A stretch of DNA of 50,975 nucleotides. Source: Cylindrospermum sp. FACHB-282 (GTDB lineage Bacteria > Cyanobacteriota > Cyanobacteriia > Cyanobacteriales > Nostocaceae). Location of the stretch: contig NZ_JACJRJ010000046.1 of NCBI RefSeq assembly GCF_014697195.1, positions 1 to 50,975 on the forward strand, given 5' to 3'. This document shows, piece after piece, positions 37,761 to 47,415 of this stretch; position 1 is the first letter of the stretch; each line of letters starts with the position of its first letter. Below the pieces are notes generated by a model. That model did no database searches, had not been told where the DNA came from, and was given only the letters and a program-made list of their open reading frames with translations. A program made the translations under genes and the position numbers.

Positions 37761-39101
37761 CTAGAGGTCGAGGGTGTCGAAAATTGGTTTGATGAAGTCT
37801 CCAAATTCTCCATCAGCAAATACCTCTTCATTGTTGTCAGGTTTGCGGAGGGGGTCAGGGTTCTCTTTGGTGGGGAGTTGCATATAAACGTACTCACACC
37901 TCACCCCATCAAATTTAGTATCACTGGTAATCCCCCAATCTTTTATATATGCCCCTGTCAGGGTAGCACCTGTAAAATCCGTGCTGTTGAGTTGTGCCTT
38001 TACTAACTTTACTCCAGATAAATCAGCATCTTGTAAATTAGCTTCACTGAGGTCAGCACCAACAAAACTGGCGTCTGCTAGGTTAGCTTTTTTAAAATTG
38101 ACACCTCGCAGGTCTTGACGGTCAAAGTTTTTACCTTGTCCCTGACCTGTAATTAACACTTGGCGTACTTGTGAGTTCTGAAGATAGCTAACACCAGGGC
38201 GAACAAGGTCAAGTTCTTGAGTTTTGTGGAAACAGGTACGAGTCAGATTAGCTTTTCTAAAATCTGTGTTTTTTAATAAAGTCCCCATAAAATTAACATC
38301 CGTTAGAGTTGCGTCGCGAAAGCTTGTACCACCAAAAGCTGCAAAAGCAACAGCGATATTCCGAACCAAAGAATATTTTTCATCTCCTCTCATCGCTTTC
38401 CAAGCAATGTAGACGCTCAGTACTGCTAAGGCTAAGGCTACGGCTACGGCTCCAGTGAAGGCTCCGGCTTCGGCTCCGGGTCCGGCTAAGGCTAAGAGTA
38501 AGGCTCCGGCTCCGGTGAAGATTCCGAAGAAGGCTAAGGCTAAGACTACGGCTAAGGCTCCGGCTCCGCTGAAGACTCCGAAGAAGGCTCCGGCTACGGC
38601 TACGGCTCCGGCTACGGCTACGGCTACGGCTACGGCTACGGCTACGGCTCCAGCTAAGGCTACGGCTAAGACTCCGGCTAAGACTCCGGCTCCGGCGAAG
38701 ACTCCGGCTACGGCTACGGCTACGGCTACGGCTACGGCTCCGGCTGAATTTAATCCTTGGCGAAGGATACTTATAGAAGTAACAATTACTATTATTAAAA
38801 TAGTCCAGCCTATAACCACGTCCTGGACTGAAATATTAAAAAATATAAGATATATTATCAATACTCCAACGAAGGGTGATAAAAATCCTGAAACTCCAGA
38901 TATCAAGAAGGAAGTACAGAGTAAAAAAGTAGCCCAACGCTTTTGTAGTCCCGCTGTGGCATGGCTAAAGTCTGCACCTGTTAGATTAGCTTGAGTAAAA
39001 TCTGCACCTCTAATATCTGCATAAGTAAAGTTTGCACCTTCTAGGTTTTGACCTTTGAAAGAACGCCCTCTGAGTTTTTGATTAGAGAAGTCATGGTTCA
39101 T
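37761..39101 (-). CDS. Pentapeptide-repeat protein with a membrane domain encoded by a hexanucleotide array
   Basis: A 446-residue protein. Residues 1-50 are pentapeptide repeats (LEGANFTYADIRGADFTQAN). One or two ordinary helices follow (about 58-110), then about 110 residues (about 119-226) of Ala-Val, Ala-Gly and Ala-Leu dipeptides, then a linker and a second pentapeptide block (about 255-400) including FKKANLADASFVGADLSEAN. The C-terminus is acidic. The low-complexity stretch is hydrophobic enough to form several helices and is written by the DNA repeat at 38424-38745. The function is unknown. Start ATG 39101. Confidence 0.8.
   Translation of the reverse strand: MNHDFSNQKLRGRSFKGQNLEGANFTYADIRGADFTQANLTGADFSHATAGLQKRWATFLLCTSFLISGVSGFLSPFVGVLIIYLIFFNISVQDVVIGWTILIIVIVTSISILRQGLNSAGAVAVAVAVAVAGVFAGAGVLAGVLAVALAGAVAVAVAVAVAVAGAVAVAGAFFGVFSGAGALAVVLALAFFGIFTGAGALLLALAGPGAEAGAFTGAVAVALALAVLSVYIAWKAMRGDEKYSLVRNIAVAFAAFGGTSFRDATLTDVNFMGTLLKNTDFRKANLTRTCFHKTQELDLVRPGVSYLQNSQVRQVLITGQGQGKNFDRQDLRGVNFKKANLADASFVGADLSEANLQDADLSGVKLVKAQLNSTDFTGATLTGAYIKDWGITSDTKFDGVRCEYVYMQLPTKENPDPLRKPDNNEEVFADGEFGDFIKPIFDTLDL
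38424..38745 (-). repeat. Hexanucleotide microsatellite (GGCTNN on +) inside the pentapeptide gene
   Basis: About 54 units of GGCTAC, GGCTCC and GGCTAA with a few AAGACT-type variants. Perfect runs are six GGCTAC at 38610-38645 and five at 38706-38735. On the coding strand GTAGCC, GGAGCC and TTAGCC give Val-Ala, Gly-Ala and Leu-Ala. Gain or loss of whole units keeps the frame, so length variation between cells or strains is likely. Confidence 0.95.
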
Positions 39102-39157
39102 AGAGAGAATTTGTATTTACTGGGTTAAGTTTTCTTTTATGTTAATGTTTTGATTGC

Positions 39158-39260
39158 TATAGCAATCCTATTTGATTTGTGAACATAAAGTGAGTCAGAT
39201 ACCCGACTTCTTAGAGAAGTCGGGTATCTTTGTGTTCACAAATGATTTAGGACTGCTATA
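39158..39260. repeat. 103-bp near-perfect palindromic element
   Basis: The outer arms 39158-39190 and 39228-39260 are inverted repeats matching at 28 of 33 positions. Inside them is a perfect 15-bp stem, AGATACCCGACTTCT (39197-39211) with AGAAGTCGGGTATCT (39215-39229). The core is shared with the terminator at 26586. It lies between the hsdR end and the pentapeptide-gene start, so it could end hsd transcription or act as a mobile palindrome. Confidence 0.85.
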
Positions 39261-39382
39261 TTGCTTCTGTTGGTAGATTTCCTAGCTTGTATTGGGTGGT
39301 GCATACGGCGAGTGAGGTAGGTGGTTGCACCATTGCATTTTTGAACTTCCAAGTGTGACATTTCCCTTAAGAATGCCGTCAT

Positions 39383-42300
39383 CTAAGCTACCCAGTCTTT
39401 GCATAACAACTCCGCTTGTTCCAAAACTGTTGCCGTTGCTTTCTCCTGTTTATCGGGTGGATAGCCATATTTTTTGAGTAATCGTTTAATTGTCACACGT
39501 AATTTAGCCCGGACATTTTCCTTCACCGTCCAATCAATGGTTAAATTAGAACGGATGGCTTTTACCAAATCACGAGCGATCGCTTTCAGGGTGTCATCTC
39601 CCAGGCTGATAACGGCGCTGTCATTCACCTCCAGGGCATCATAAAAAGCAGTTTCATCTTCAGTTAGTCCTAAGTTTTCACCCCGTTTCTGTGCCTCCCT
39701 CATGGCTTTGACTAGTTCAATGAATTCGTTGATGACTTGGGCGGTTTCAATAGCACGATTTTGGTATCTTTTGATGGTGTTTTCTAACATTTCTCGAAAA
39801 GAACGAGATTGAATCAAATTTTTGCGAGAACTGGCTTTGATTTGGTCATTGATTAATTTTTGTAAGGCTTCTAATGCCACGTTCCGGTAGGGTAAACCCC
39901 GCACTTCTTCGAGAAATTCATCGGAGAGGACAGCGATATTTGGTTTGTTCAGTCCAGCGGAGGCAAAGATGTCTATTACTTGGTCACTAGCGATCGCTTT
40001 CGAGACAATTTGACGCACTGCTGCATCAACATCTTCTGGACTTTTGCCGTTAATTGTGGTATGTTTCACCATTGATGCTTTGATAGCTTGAAAAAATCCC
40101 ACTTCATCCCGAATAGCGATCGCCTCATCGGTACTGCTAACTAAGGCAAAAGCCTGGGATAATTCAGTTACAGCCTTGATATAGCGTTGTTTACCGTCCT
40201 CCAGCCCTAAGATATGATTCAGGGCAGCGGGAATCATTGATACTCGTTCTGTGGGCTTACCTGTAAAGAACTTCTGGTAGTTGAAGCCGTGATACATCCC
40301 TTGCACCACTTCATATTTTTCTTGCAACACAGCTAAAGCAAGTTCTGTGGGAATGCCTGTTTCCCCTCTATCGCTTTCGGTGTAGTCTTTGAGTGCCTCC
40401 TTGAGTTGTTCAGCAATGCCCAGGTAGTCAACCACCAACCCCCCTGGCTTGTCTTTAAAGACGCGATTTACCCTAGCGATCGCTTGCATCAAATTGTGTC
40501 CCTGCATCGGTTTATCTACATACAGAGTGTGCAGACTTGGGGCATCAAAGCCGGTTAACCACATATCCCGGACTATGACTAATTTAAAAGAATCATCAGC
40601 TTTTTTGAAGCGTTTAGCTAAATCTTTGCGGCGTTTTTTACTGCGGATGTGGGGTTGCATTTTTGCTTCATCAGCTGCGGAACCAGTCATCACCACCTTG
40701 AGAAACCCTTGGCTATCGTCCTCACTGTGCCATTCTGGTTTAAGTTGAATGATGGCATTATACAAGTCTGCACAAATCCTGCGACTCATACAAACAATCA
40801 TCCCCTTACCATCTCTGAGTTCCGGTGCTGCGGTGCGATTCTCGAAATGTGCGACGATATCTTTAGCAATTTGAGCAATGCGTTTTTCTGCACCCACCAA
40901 AGCTTCTAATCTTGCCCATCTGCTTTTGAGCTTTTCCTTGCTGGTGAGTTCTTCGTCTTCAGTGATTTCCTCAAATTCCAGGTCAATTTTCGGACGCTCT
41001 GTTGGTTCCAAATCTAGTTTAGCCAGTCGTCCCTCATAATAAATTTTGACCGTGGCTTCATCTTCCACAGCCCGTTGAATATCGTAAATATCGATATAAT
41101 TACCAAACAGGGCAGCAGTATTTTTATCAGTTTGGGTAATGGGTGTACCAGTGAACCCCACAAAAGAGGCATTAGGGAGGGCTTCTCTTAAATATTTAGC
41201 GTAACCGTATTTAATATAAGCCTCATCATCTTTTTGAACGACTTTGGCTTTTAAACCGTATTGGCTTCTGTGTGCCTCATCGGCTATTAAAACAATATTG
41301 CGTCTGGGGGAAAGTTCCGGATATTCGTTACCTGTCTCAGGGGCAAATTTTTGGATGGTGGTAAAAACAATTCCCCCCGCTGCAACTTGGAGTAATGCTG
41401 TTAAACTTTCCCTATTTTCTGCTTGAACAGGGGTTTGGCGTAATAAATCAGCGCAGGATGAGAAGGTATTAAATAATTGGTCGTCAAGGTCGTTTCTATC
41501 GGTGAGGATAACCAGGGTGGGGTTTCTCATGTCTGGTTCTTGAATGAGTTTCCCTGCATAGAAGGCCATAGTTAGGCTTTTACCGCTGCCTTGAGTATGC
41601 CAAACTACGCCAACTTTTTGATCACCATTTAAACGGGTGGCTTTGATGGTAGCAGTAATGGCTTTATTAACAGCGTGGTATTGGTGATAGCCGGCGATTT
41701 TTTTAATAATCGTGTCTTGGTCAACTTCAAAAACGATAAAGTATTGGAGAATATCTAATATAGTAGTTTTATTAAAGATGCCTTTGATAATAGTTTCTAG
41801 TTCTGATTGTCCTTTAGGAAAGATATTTTCACCATCAACTGAACGCCAAGGCATAAACCGTTCCCAATCTGCGGTTAAGGTTCCGACTCTGGCATTAACA
41901 ACATCGGAGATGACGAGAATTTCGTTATAGGGGAATAAACAGGGGATATCTTTTTTATAAGTTTGCAGTTGATTAAATGCACCTTTGATGGTGGCGTATT
42001 CTTTAGCAGCGTTTTTGAGTTCAATTACAGCGATGGGTAAACCATTAATAAAGATGATGACATCAGGGCGGCGATTATTTTTATTTTCAATGACGGTAAA
42101 TTGATTAACTGCTAACCAATCGTTGTTATCAATTTCATTAAAATCAATTAACCAAAGTTTTTTATAATGAGTTTGTCCGTTTTGTTGGTATTCAACATCT
42201 ACCCCTTCTGTGAGGTATTGATGAAAGCGGCGGTTATTTTCTTCTAAGACGGGGGTTTCGGTGCGGGTAATTTTTTTAATTGCGTCTTGGATTGTGTCAA

Positions 42301-42490
42301 AGGGAATCTGGGGGTTAATAATTTCTAAGGCGGTTTGCAAGCGATTAATAAGGACAACATCGTTATACTCTTGGCGTTCGCTGTGGGGTATGTCGGGGGC
42401 GATTTCAGCACCATTAAGGGGGGTGTATCCGAGTTCTTCTAGCCAGTCTAGGGTGGCTTGTTCGACTGTGGATTCTGCGAAATTCTGCAT
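39383..42490 (-). CDS. hsdR: Type I restriction enzyme subunit R (HsdR)
   Basis: A 1035-residue motor and nuclease subunit of normal length. The PD-(D/E)xK nuclease shows as Asp143 ([11 protein letters not shown]) and Glu157-x-Lys159 (AVIELKN). The SF2 motor has Walker [10 protein letters not shown] (297-305), DEAH at 404-407, then [11 protein letters not shown] and [12 protein letters not shown]. With HsdM and HsdS it translocates and cuts DNA that lacks the host methylation. Start ATG 42490, only 15 bp after the DUF2283 gene. All residues I can check are intact. Confidence 0.95.
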   Translation of the reverse strand: MQNFAESTVEQATLDWLEELGYTPLNGAEIAPDIPHSERQEYNDVVLINRLQTALEIINPQIPFDTIQDAIKKITRTETPVLEENNRRFHQYLTEGVDVEYQQNGQTHYKKLWLIDFNEIDNNDWLAVNQFTVIENKNNRRPDVIIFINGLPIAVIELKNAAKEYATIKGAFNQLQTYKKDIPCLFPYNEILVISDVVNARVGTLTADWERFMPWRSVDGENIFPKGQSELETIIKGIFNKTTILDILQYFIVFEVDQDTIIKKIAGYHQYHAVNKAITATIKATRLNGDQKVGVVWHTQGSGKSLTMAFYAGKLIQEPDMRNPTLVILTDRNDLDDQLFNTFSSCADLLRQTPVQAENRESLTALLQVAAGGIVFTTIQKFAPETGNEYPELSPRRNIVLIADEAHRSQYGLKAKVVQKDDEAYIKYGYAKYLREALPNASFVGFTGTPITQTDKNTAALFGNYIDIYDIQRAVEDEATVKIYYEGRLAKLDLEPTERPKIDLEFEEITEDEELTSKEKLKSRWARLEALVGAEKRIAQIAKDIVAHFENRTAAPELRDGKGMIVCMSRRICADLYNAIIQLKPEWHSEDDSQGFLKVVMTGSAADEAKMQPHIRSKKRRKDLAKRFKKADDSFKLVIVRDMWLTGFDAPSLHTLYVDKPMQGHNLMQAIARVNRVFKDKPGGLVVDYLGIAEQLKEALKDYTESDRGETGIPTELALAVLQEKYEVVQGMYHGFNYQKFFTGKPTERVSMIPAALNHILGLEDGKQRYIKAVTELSQAFALVSSTDEAIAIRDEVGFFQAIKASMVKHTTINGKSPEDVDAAVRQIVSKAIASDQVIDIFASAGLNKPNIAVLSDEFLEEVRGLPYRNVALEALQKLINDQIKASSRKNLIQSRSFREMLENTIKRYQNRAIETAQVINEFIELVKAMREAQKRGENLGLTEDETAFYDALEVNDSAVISLGDDTLKAIARDLVKAIRSNLTIDWTVKENVRAKLRVTIKRLLKKYGYPPDKQEKATATVLEQAELLCKDWVA

Positions 42491-42505
42491 ATTTTAAATT
42501 TTATT

Positions 42506-42901
42506 CTAGCGGTTAAAGTTTTTAATTTTTTGGGAAGCATTGAGAATTTCAATTCCTATAACATTACCTTCTGTGTCATAATCAAGAGTCACACCAGGAC
42601 TTACAGAATCACTTTCTTTGATTTCTGCATGACTCCAACGAATTTTTAATTCATCAATATCAGCGTTATATTGGGCATTTGTATAATTATTAGATTCAAG
42701 GTTTTGTTCAGCATCTATTTTTTGGGATAAACTAGCTACTGTTTCATTTTCAAATTGTTTATCTTTAAATTCTAAATAATTACCTTTTCCTAGATTATAG
42801 GCTGCCACAAATCGGAGAAATTTAGTAGGTTCTAAATGATTCATTAATATCATTAATACTTCTTGAAGCATTTGTTGGTCATTAGGAACTTTAATTTTCA
42901 T
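42506..42901 (-). CDS. DUF2283 protein, probable antitoxin of the PIN nuclease
   Basis: A 131-residue protein. The C-terminal third is a DUF2283 domain: DELKIRWSHAEIKESDSVSP and then GVTLDYDTEGNVIGIEILNA. The N-terminal half (LEPTKFLRFVAAYNLGKGNY) I do not recognise. The start overlaps the PIN gene by 11 nt and has a GGTGG-type ribosome site inside that gene. DUF2283 proteins often lie beside toxin genes, so an antitoxin role is inferred from arrangement and size; unlike most antitoxin genes, it follows the toxin. Confidence 0.7.
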   Translation of the reverse strand: MKIKVPNDQQMLQEVLMILMNHLEPTKFLRFVAAYNLGKGNYLEFKDKQFENETVASLSQKIDAEQNLESNNYTNAQYNADIDELKIRWSHAEIKESDSVSPGVTLDYDTEGNVIGIEILNASQKIKNFNR

Positions 42902-43331
42902 TTTCCACCTCTAGAATAAAATCAATCGGGTTAACTGTTTTTACTATAGCTAAAGTTTGACAACGATTGATTAATCGTTTATCACAAGTAATAAAATAAT
43001 CACATTTACTCATTTCTGCACAAGCAACGTGAAGAGCATCTAAGGCTTTAATTCCATCCATTTCTAGTTTTTCTGCTCGTTCTTGTACTGTTGTGGTTTT
43101 AGGTTGTGTTAGAGTAGCCATTTTTAAATATCGGTTCATACTATATTGTTGTAATATTTGACTATTACGGCTATTTTCATATTCTAAAATAGGAGAACTG
43201 ACTAATTCAATGTCTTTATCTTCAACCATTTGTAAAATTATCAACACTGCTTGTGTTTCTAAAAAGACTTTGGCTTGCGTTTGGTCATCAAAGGGGCGAT
43301 TGTAGACGCTAGTGTCAAGATATACTCTCAT
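42891..43331 (-). CDS. PIN-domain protein, probable toxin nuclease
   Basis: A 146-residue PIN domain with the acidic residues in place: Asp6 (VYLDTSVYNRPFDD), Glu50 (SPILEYENS), Asp98 (GIKALDALHVACAEM) and Asp117 (YFITCDKRL). PIN domains of this kind cut RNA and are often toxins. The ATG overlaps the stop of an hsdS remnant as TAATG, and the gene's end overlaps the DUF2283 start, so it is embedded in the restriction operon. Its target is unknown. Confidence 0.85.
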   Translation of the reverse strand: MRVYLDTSVYNRPFDDQTQAKVFLETQAVLIILQMVEDKDIELVSSPILEYENSRNSQILQQYSMNRYLKMATLTQPKTTTVQERAEKLEMDGIKALDALHVACAEMSKCDYFITCDKRLINRCQTLAIVKTVNPIDFILEVENEN

Positions 43332-43507
43332 TATAATTTATCCTCAATTATCCTCCCTGCTTCTTTAATGCATATTTTTCCTGTTTTCAATTTAGGTAAT
43401 AGGATATCTCCGATAGTGGCAAGTATATTAGACTCTAGCTCATCTTCAGGAATTCTATGATCTATAACTTGAATCTGTGCATCAAAAATTTTAACGATTA
43501 AGTCTCT
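43331..43507 (-). pseudogene. Remnant of a second hsdS C-terminus
   Basis: An open minus-strand frame of 58 codons without a start reads TLIVKIFDAQIQVIDHRI, later ATIGDILLPKLKTGKICIKE. It parallels the end of the intact HsdS ([18 protein letters not shown]... [20 protein letters not shown]). It starts about 35 bp after the hsdS stop and is a diverged tandem copy of the distal coiled coil. The stop overlaps the PIN start. It shows past duplication or recombination of the specificity gene. Confidence 0.8.
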
Positions 43508-43543
43508 TAAGGCATTTATTAATGAGGTTCATTAGTGAAGTAA

Positions 43544-44830
43544 TTACGCTACTTTCTCTATAGTTTTTTCTGCTTCATTAACCCGGATTTGTCCTGATAT
43601 CAATTTTGGTAATAGACTATCTCGAATAGCGGTAAGTGTACGAGATTCTTGCCCATTATGAGAAATTCTATTATCTAGAACTTGAATTTGTGCGTCAAAA
43701 AATTTAATAATTAAATCTGTAGGAATAATTAATTTCACTTCCTGTAAGTCTTTCCTAGTTACAGATGCAAATATTGTGCCAGTACCTATAGAATCTTCTT
43801 CTTTAAAGGTATGAGCTAAATGATACAACAGGAATGATTGATAGTCTTGATTATGCCTAATTGCTGCAAGACCACGACCTATAATAAGCTGTTTATCAGC
43901 AATATTAATTCGACCAACAGGAGCGCGAACACTAAAGAGAATATCTCCTTTATTTGCGATTCTCTCGCAGACAGTACAGAAATTTTTGTGAGTAGGAAAA
44001 CGTGCTCCAAAGTTAGTAACTCCTTGATGAAATGGTAATCCATCACCAGTTGTATTGTAAAATTCTGACTTTGGTGATTGTCCCATTACTAACTTGCATT
44101 CAGTTTCAATCGTTCCAACCCTCCACCCCTTCGGAATTAAACCCAAAGACGACTCCTCAAACTCATCAGGGAATAAATCCGCCGTTGCTGCATCCATACC
44201 TGCGGGTTGTCTCCCTTCCATCTTGGCGCGTACAGGGTCAAAATTTACAAACCACGACTTAAACATTGCCCTAGCCATTGCTTCTAGGGTTTCGTTCATC
44301 TGTTGGTTCAGTTCGATTTTGTCATCCAGAGAGGAGAGGATTTGTGCGATCGCTTTTTGTTCGTTGAGGGGGGGAACAATTAAATAAATTTTACGTAACT
44401 CACTCTGTTTAATACCTAGAACAGTTGTTCCTGTAGCTCTAGCATGAAGTTGATTTTGAACAAATGCTGACTGCATTAAAAATTTTAAATAATTATTATC
44501 TAAAAGTTTTGAATCACCACGAAGCGTTATTAATCGTTGAGCAAGTGCAACTTTTGCATTATCTAATTGTGCAACCTCTCCAAGTGGTGCTTCAGTAGTC
44601 ATAACAATATCACCCAGTTTAGGAATACCGCGACGCATCCAAGAATCATAGTCTTTAACTGCAATATATTCTTCTATGTCATTAATTCGCCCACCTTTTA
44701 CAATTTTTGCTGTAATTAAGGGAATTCCAAAGGAGGTTTTTTGGGGTGTTTTGCCGCGATAATCAATTATGGCCTCCATACAACTTTCTAACGCTATTTG
44801 TTGCCAACTATGAGGAAAATTATTATTCAT
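43544..44830 (-). CDS. hsdS: Type I restriction enzyme specificity subunit S (HsdS)
   Basis: A 428-residue specificity subunit with two target-recognition halves. Each half ends in a coiled-coil segment; the central one reads [20 protein letters not shown] and continues [13 protein letters not shown], a well-known HsdS marker. The distal one reads [17 protein letters not shown]. The first recognition domain spans about 1-155 and the second about 225-370; together they define a bipartite DNA target that cannot be read from sequence. The start overlaps the hsdM end by 8 nt (ATGAATAA). Confidence 0.95.
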   Translation of the reverse strand: MNNNFPHSWQQIALESCMEAIIDYRGKTPQKTSFGIPLITAKIVKGGRINDIEEYIAVKDYDSWMRRGIPKLGDIVMTTEAPLGEVAQLDNAKVALAQRLITLRGDSKLLDNNYLKFLMQSAFVQNQLHARATGTTVLGIKQSELRKIYLIVPPLNEQKAIAQILSSLDDKIELNQQMNETLEAMARAMFKSWFVNFDPVRAKMEGRQPAGMDAATADLFPDEFEESSLGLIPKGWRVGTIETECKLVMGQSPKSEFYNTTGDGLPFHQGVTNFGARFPTHKNFCTVCERIANKGDILFSVRAPVGRINIADKQLIIGRGLAAIRHNQDYQSFLLYHLAHTFKEEDSIGTGTIFASVTRKDLQEVKLIIPTDLIIKFFDAQIQVLDNRISHNGQESRTLTAIRDSLLPKLISGQIRVNEAEKTIEKVA

Positions 44831-46394
44831 ATCCCAACCCCCGTAAATTTGCTCTAATCTCCCTCTCCAACTGTGCCGACTTCCTAAACTGCTCCTCTAA
44901 CTTCTGCGTTAACCGTTCCATCTTTTCCTCAAACGGCTCATCATCCTCCTCCACCTCCTCAGCCCCCACATACCGCCCCGGTGTTAACACATAACCATGT
45001 CCCTGAATTTCTGCAAAACTTGCACCTTTACAAAAACCAGGAACATCTATATATTTTTCCTTCCCAGTTCCCCGCCAATTATGATAAGTTTCGGCAATTC
45101 TTTTTATCTCCTCCTCCGTCAAATCCCGATGAACCCTATCAATTAAAACCCCCAACTTGCGCCCATCAATAAATAAAGTTTCCCCTCGGCGCTTGCGGAA
45201 CTTACCCCCTGATTTATTCCGAGTCAAAAACCATAAACAAGCGGGAATTTGCGTGTTATAAAATAACTGCCCTGGTAACGCCACCATGCAATCAACTAAA
45301 TCAGCATCAATTAAAGCCTTTCTAATCTCCCCTTCACCAGATTGATTAGAACTCATGGAACCATTAGCCAATACAAACCCCGCATAACCATGAGGTGCTA
45401 AATGGCTGATGATATGTTGAATCCAAGCATAATTGGCATTACCTGCCGAGGTTGTGCCGTAAGTCCAACGCCCATCTTCTCGTAATCCTTCCCCTCCCCA
45501 ATCGCTCATATTAAAAGGGGGATTCGCCAGAATATAATCTGCTTTTAAATCTTTATGTAAATCATTGCGAAAACTATCAGCATTTTTTGCCCCCAAATTG
45601 CCATCAATACCCCTAATGGCTAAATTGATTTTGCACAATTTCCAAGTCGTGGGGTTAGACTCTTGGCCATAAATAGAAATATCCCCAATCTTGCCTTCAT
45701 GTGCTTTTATAAACTTCTCCGACTGCACAAACATTCCGCCAGAACCACAGCAGGGGTCATAAACTCGCCCTTTGTAGGGTTCCAACATTTCAACTAACAC
45801 CTTCACCACCGCCGGAGGAGTGTAAAACTGTCCCCCCTTCTTCCCCTCTGCATTGGCAAATTGTCCTAAAAAATACTCATAAACTCTTCCGAGAACATCA
45901 TTTTTGCGACTTTCCGCATCTCCTAACCCAATAGTCCCAATTAGGTCTATCAACTCCCCCAGCAACCGTTTATCTAAAGCAGGTTTACCATATTCTTTCG
46001 GTAATACCCCTTTCAAAGAAGCGTTTTCTTTCTCAATTGCATCCATCCCCTCATCAATTAACTGCCCAATTAGTGGGTTTTTGGCGTTACTCTGGAAATG
46101 CAACCACCGCGCAACTTTGGGAACATAAAAGATATTCTCAGCGCTGTATTCGTCCCTGTCTTCAGGTTCTGCGTATTCGTCCTGGGACAATTTCTCGTAG
46201 AGTTCGTTAAAAGCGTCTGATATGTATTTAAGAAATATCAACCCCAAAACCACGTGTTTATATTCAGCAGCATCTAAGTGACCCCGCAACTTATCGGCAG
46301 TTTGCCATAATTTCTCTTCAAACCCCAACTTGCTACCATTACCGTTTGCCTTAGAACTGAGCGAAGCCGAAGTTTTAGTCTCTTTTGTTGCCAC
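44823..46394 (-). CDS. hsdM: Type I restriction enzyme methyltransferase subunit M (HsdM)
   Basis: A 523-residue N6-adenine methyltransferase. The SAM-binding motif I is [12 protein letters not shown] (residues 212-223) and the catalytic motif IV is NPPFN (291-295). The N-terminal helical domain ([20 protein letters not shown]) is typical of HsdM. The start is GTG 46394 with GGAG 7 nt upstream. It heads the operon hsdM-hsdS-PIN-DUF2283-hsdR. Confidence 0.95.
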   Translation of the reverse strand: MATKETKTSASLSSKANGNGSKLGFEEKLWQTADKLRGHLDAAEYKHVVLGLIFLKYISDAFNELYEKLSQDEYAEPEDRDEYSAENIFYVPKVARWLHFQSNAKNPLIGQLIDEGMDAIEKENASLKGVLPKEYGKPALDKRLLGELIDLIGTIGLGDAESRKNDVLGRVYEYFLGQFANAEGKKGGQFYTPPAVVKVLVEMLEPYKGRVYDPCCGSGGMFVQSEKFIKAHEGKIGDISIYGQESNPTTWKLCKINLAIRGIDGNLGAKNADSFRNDLHKDLKADYILANPPFNMSDWGGEGLREDGRWTYGTTSAGNANYAWIQHIISHLAPHGYAGFVLANGSMSSNQSGEGEIRKALIDADLVDCMVALPGQLFYNTQIPACLWFLTRNKSGGKFRKRRGETLFIDGRKLGVLIDRVHRDLTEEEIKRIAETYHNWRGTGKEKYIDVPGFCKGASFAEIQGHGYVLTPGRYVGAEEVEEDDEPFEEKMERLTQKLEEQFRKSAQLEREIRANLRGLGYE

Positions 46395-47047
46395 TTAGTT
46401 ACTCCACTTTTACCAACGGTTAGCAGTTCGCAAACATACCCGCCACAAACAAATTTACCTCCGATTAATTGAGGTATTTCTGTTGCAAATTCTGTCTCTG
46501 TTTACCCAAGCCCGGCAGCTTATTTTTTTACCCTTCGGCTTCGCTCAGGGTAAATCTTCTCCATAGCCAGGGGTGACGGCCAAAAATGTCAATTTCCGGC
46601 TATTTGACCACCAAAAGTTTGATTGTCATCTGCCTCAAGGCTTAATTTAATAAGTGTTATATAACACAAAACAATAGTGGTAATTATGAGTAATGAACAC
46701 AAATAAGTTATGAAACTTTACTTAGGCTTTCAGTAAATACACTCCAGTAAATACCGCAAAATTATAATTTTTAGATAAACTAATTAGTGTTTTTTAATAA
46801 TAAAAATAACCCATAGATAGCAAAAAATTGACCTTTGCTTATTAAGCTGTTTAATCTTTTTCCAGAGAAAAACATTTAACGGCTGAAAGAGAGGTCACGA
46901 CTTGCTATTGCTAGAGTTCTCTGTATACTTATCACAGCTAAATTAAATCTTTATGCAAATCCCTGAAAAAAGATGTTAGTAGTTTTTTTTGTACTACTAA
47001 AAATTAGACATTGCCACAATTTCAGTACTTCCGCAACTGGAACATTA
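46395..47047. other. Upstream region of the hsd operon
   Basis: This gene-free stretch must hold the hsd promoter. It contains a short hairpin repeat, ACCCTTCGGCTTCGCTCAGGGT, near 46530-46555 and an exact palindrome at 46654-46667. The remainder is AT-rich and shows nothing else that I recognise. Confidence 0.5.
46654..46667. promoter_or_regulatory. Exact 14-bp palindrome, possible operator
   Basis: GTGTTATATAACAC is a perfect palindrome about 260 bp upstream of the hsdM start. Its symmetry and position would suit a dimeric repressor, but no regulator gene lies next to it and an AT-rich palindrome of this length can arise by chance. Confidence 0.25.
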
Positions 47048-47113
47048 GTAGGGTGCGTCAAATATCAACAATCTGTTGATAGTTACCGGATTATCGAGTC
47101 TGACGCACCCTAC
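47048..47113. repeat. Inverted-repeat element (GTAGGGTGCGTCA ... TGACGCACCCTAC)
   Basis: Perfect 13-bp arms at 47048-47060 and 47101-47113 enclose 40 bp. GTAGGGTGCGTCA-type palindromes are widespread in cyanobacterial intergenic DNA. The right arm is also the start of the 46-bp tandem array. Confidence 0.85.
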
Positions 47114-47380
47114 AGGTAAATTGAAAATCTTAATCTCTGGGTTAGGGAACGCACCCTACAGGTAAATTGACAATCTTAATTCGTGCGTTAGGGAACGCAC
47201 CCTACAGATAAATTGAAAATCTGGCGTTGCTGAATTACAATATGAAATTGCGAAATTCAACCTTTTTAAGCTTGATTATTTGCGCCTTTGCGCCTTTGCG
47301 TGACACATATTTATATTTTTAATCAGCAACGCCGAAAATCTTAATCTGTGCGTTAGGGAACGCACCCTACGGGTAGAATG
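47103..47380 (+). repeat. 46-bp tandem repeat array interrupted by a MITE
   Basis: Units begin ACGCACCCTACAGGTAAATT at 47103, 47149, 47195 and 47360. The first two intervals are exactly 46 bp. The third is 165 bp, which is 46 plus 119, the length of the inserted element (111) plus one 8-bp duplication. The array is not CRISPR: the units abut and have no unique spacers. Confidence 0.88.
47223..47333. mobile_element. 111-bp MITE with 11-bp inverted ends and 8-bp target duplication
   Basis: The ends are GGCGTTGCTGA (47223-47233) and TCAGCAACGCC (47323-47333). GAAAATCT flanks it on both sides (47215-47222 and 47334-47341). It has no reading frame and would depend on a transposase elsewhere. The interior contains short TTGCGCC repeats. 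Confidence 0.88.
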
Positions 47381-47415
47381 CTTACCCTGACGCATTAACG
47401 CCAATATACAAATCA

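Noticed and set aside
38455-38994. Plus-strand 179-codon frame rich in Ala, Pro, Lys and Thr
   Set aside because: It is the antisense reading of the GGCTNN hexamer array inside the pentapeptide gene. Stop-free frames are expected on both strands of such a repeat, and it shows no domain or ribosome site.
47103-47380. Regular repeats that could suggest a CRISPR array
   Set aside because: The units are adjoining 46-bp copies with no unique spacers, the long gap is a MITE, and no cas genes are present.
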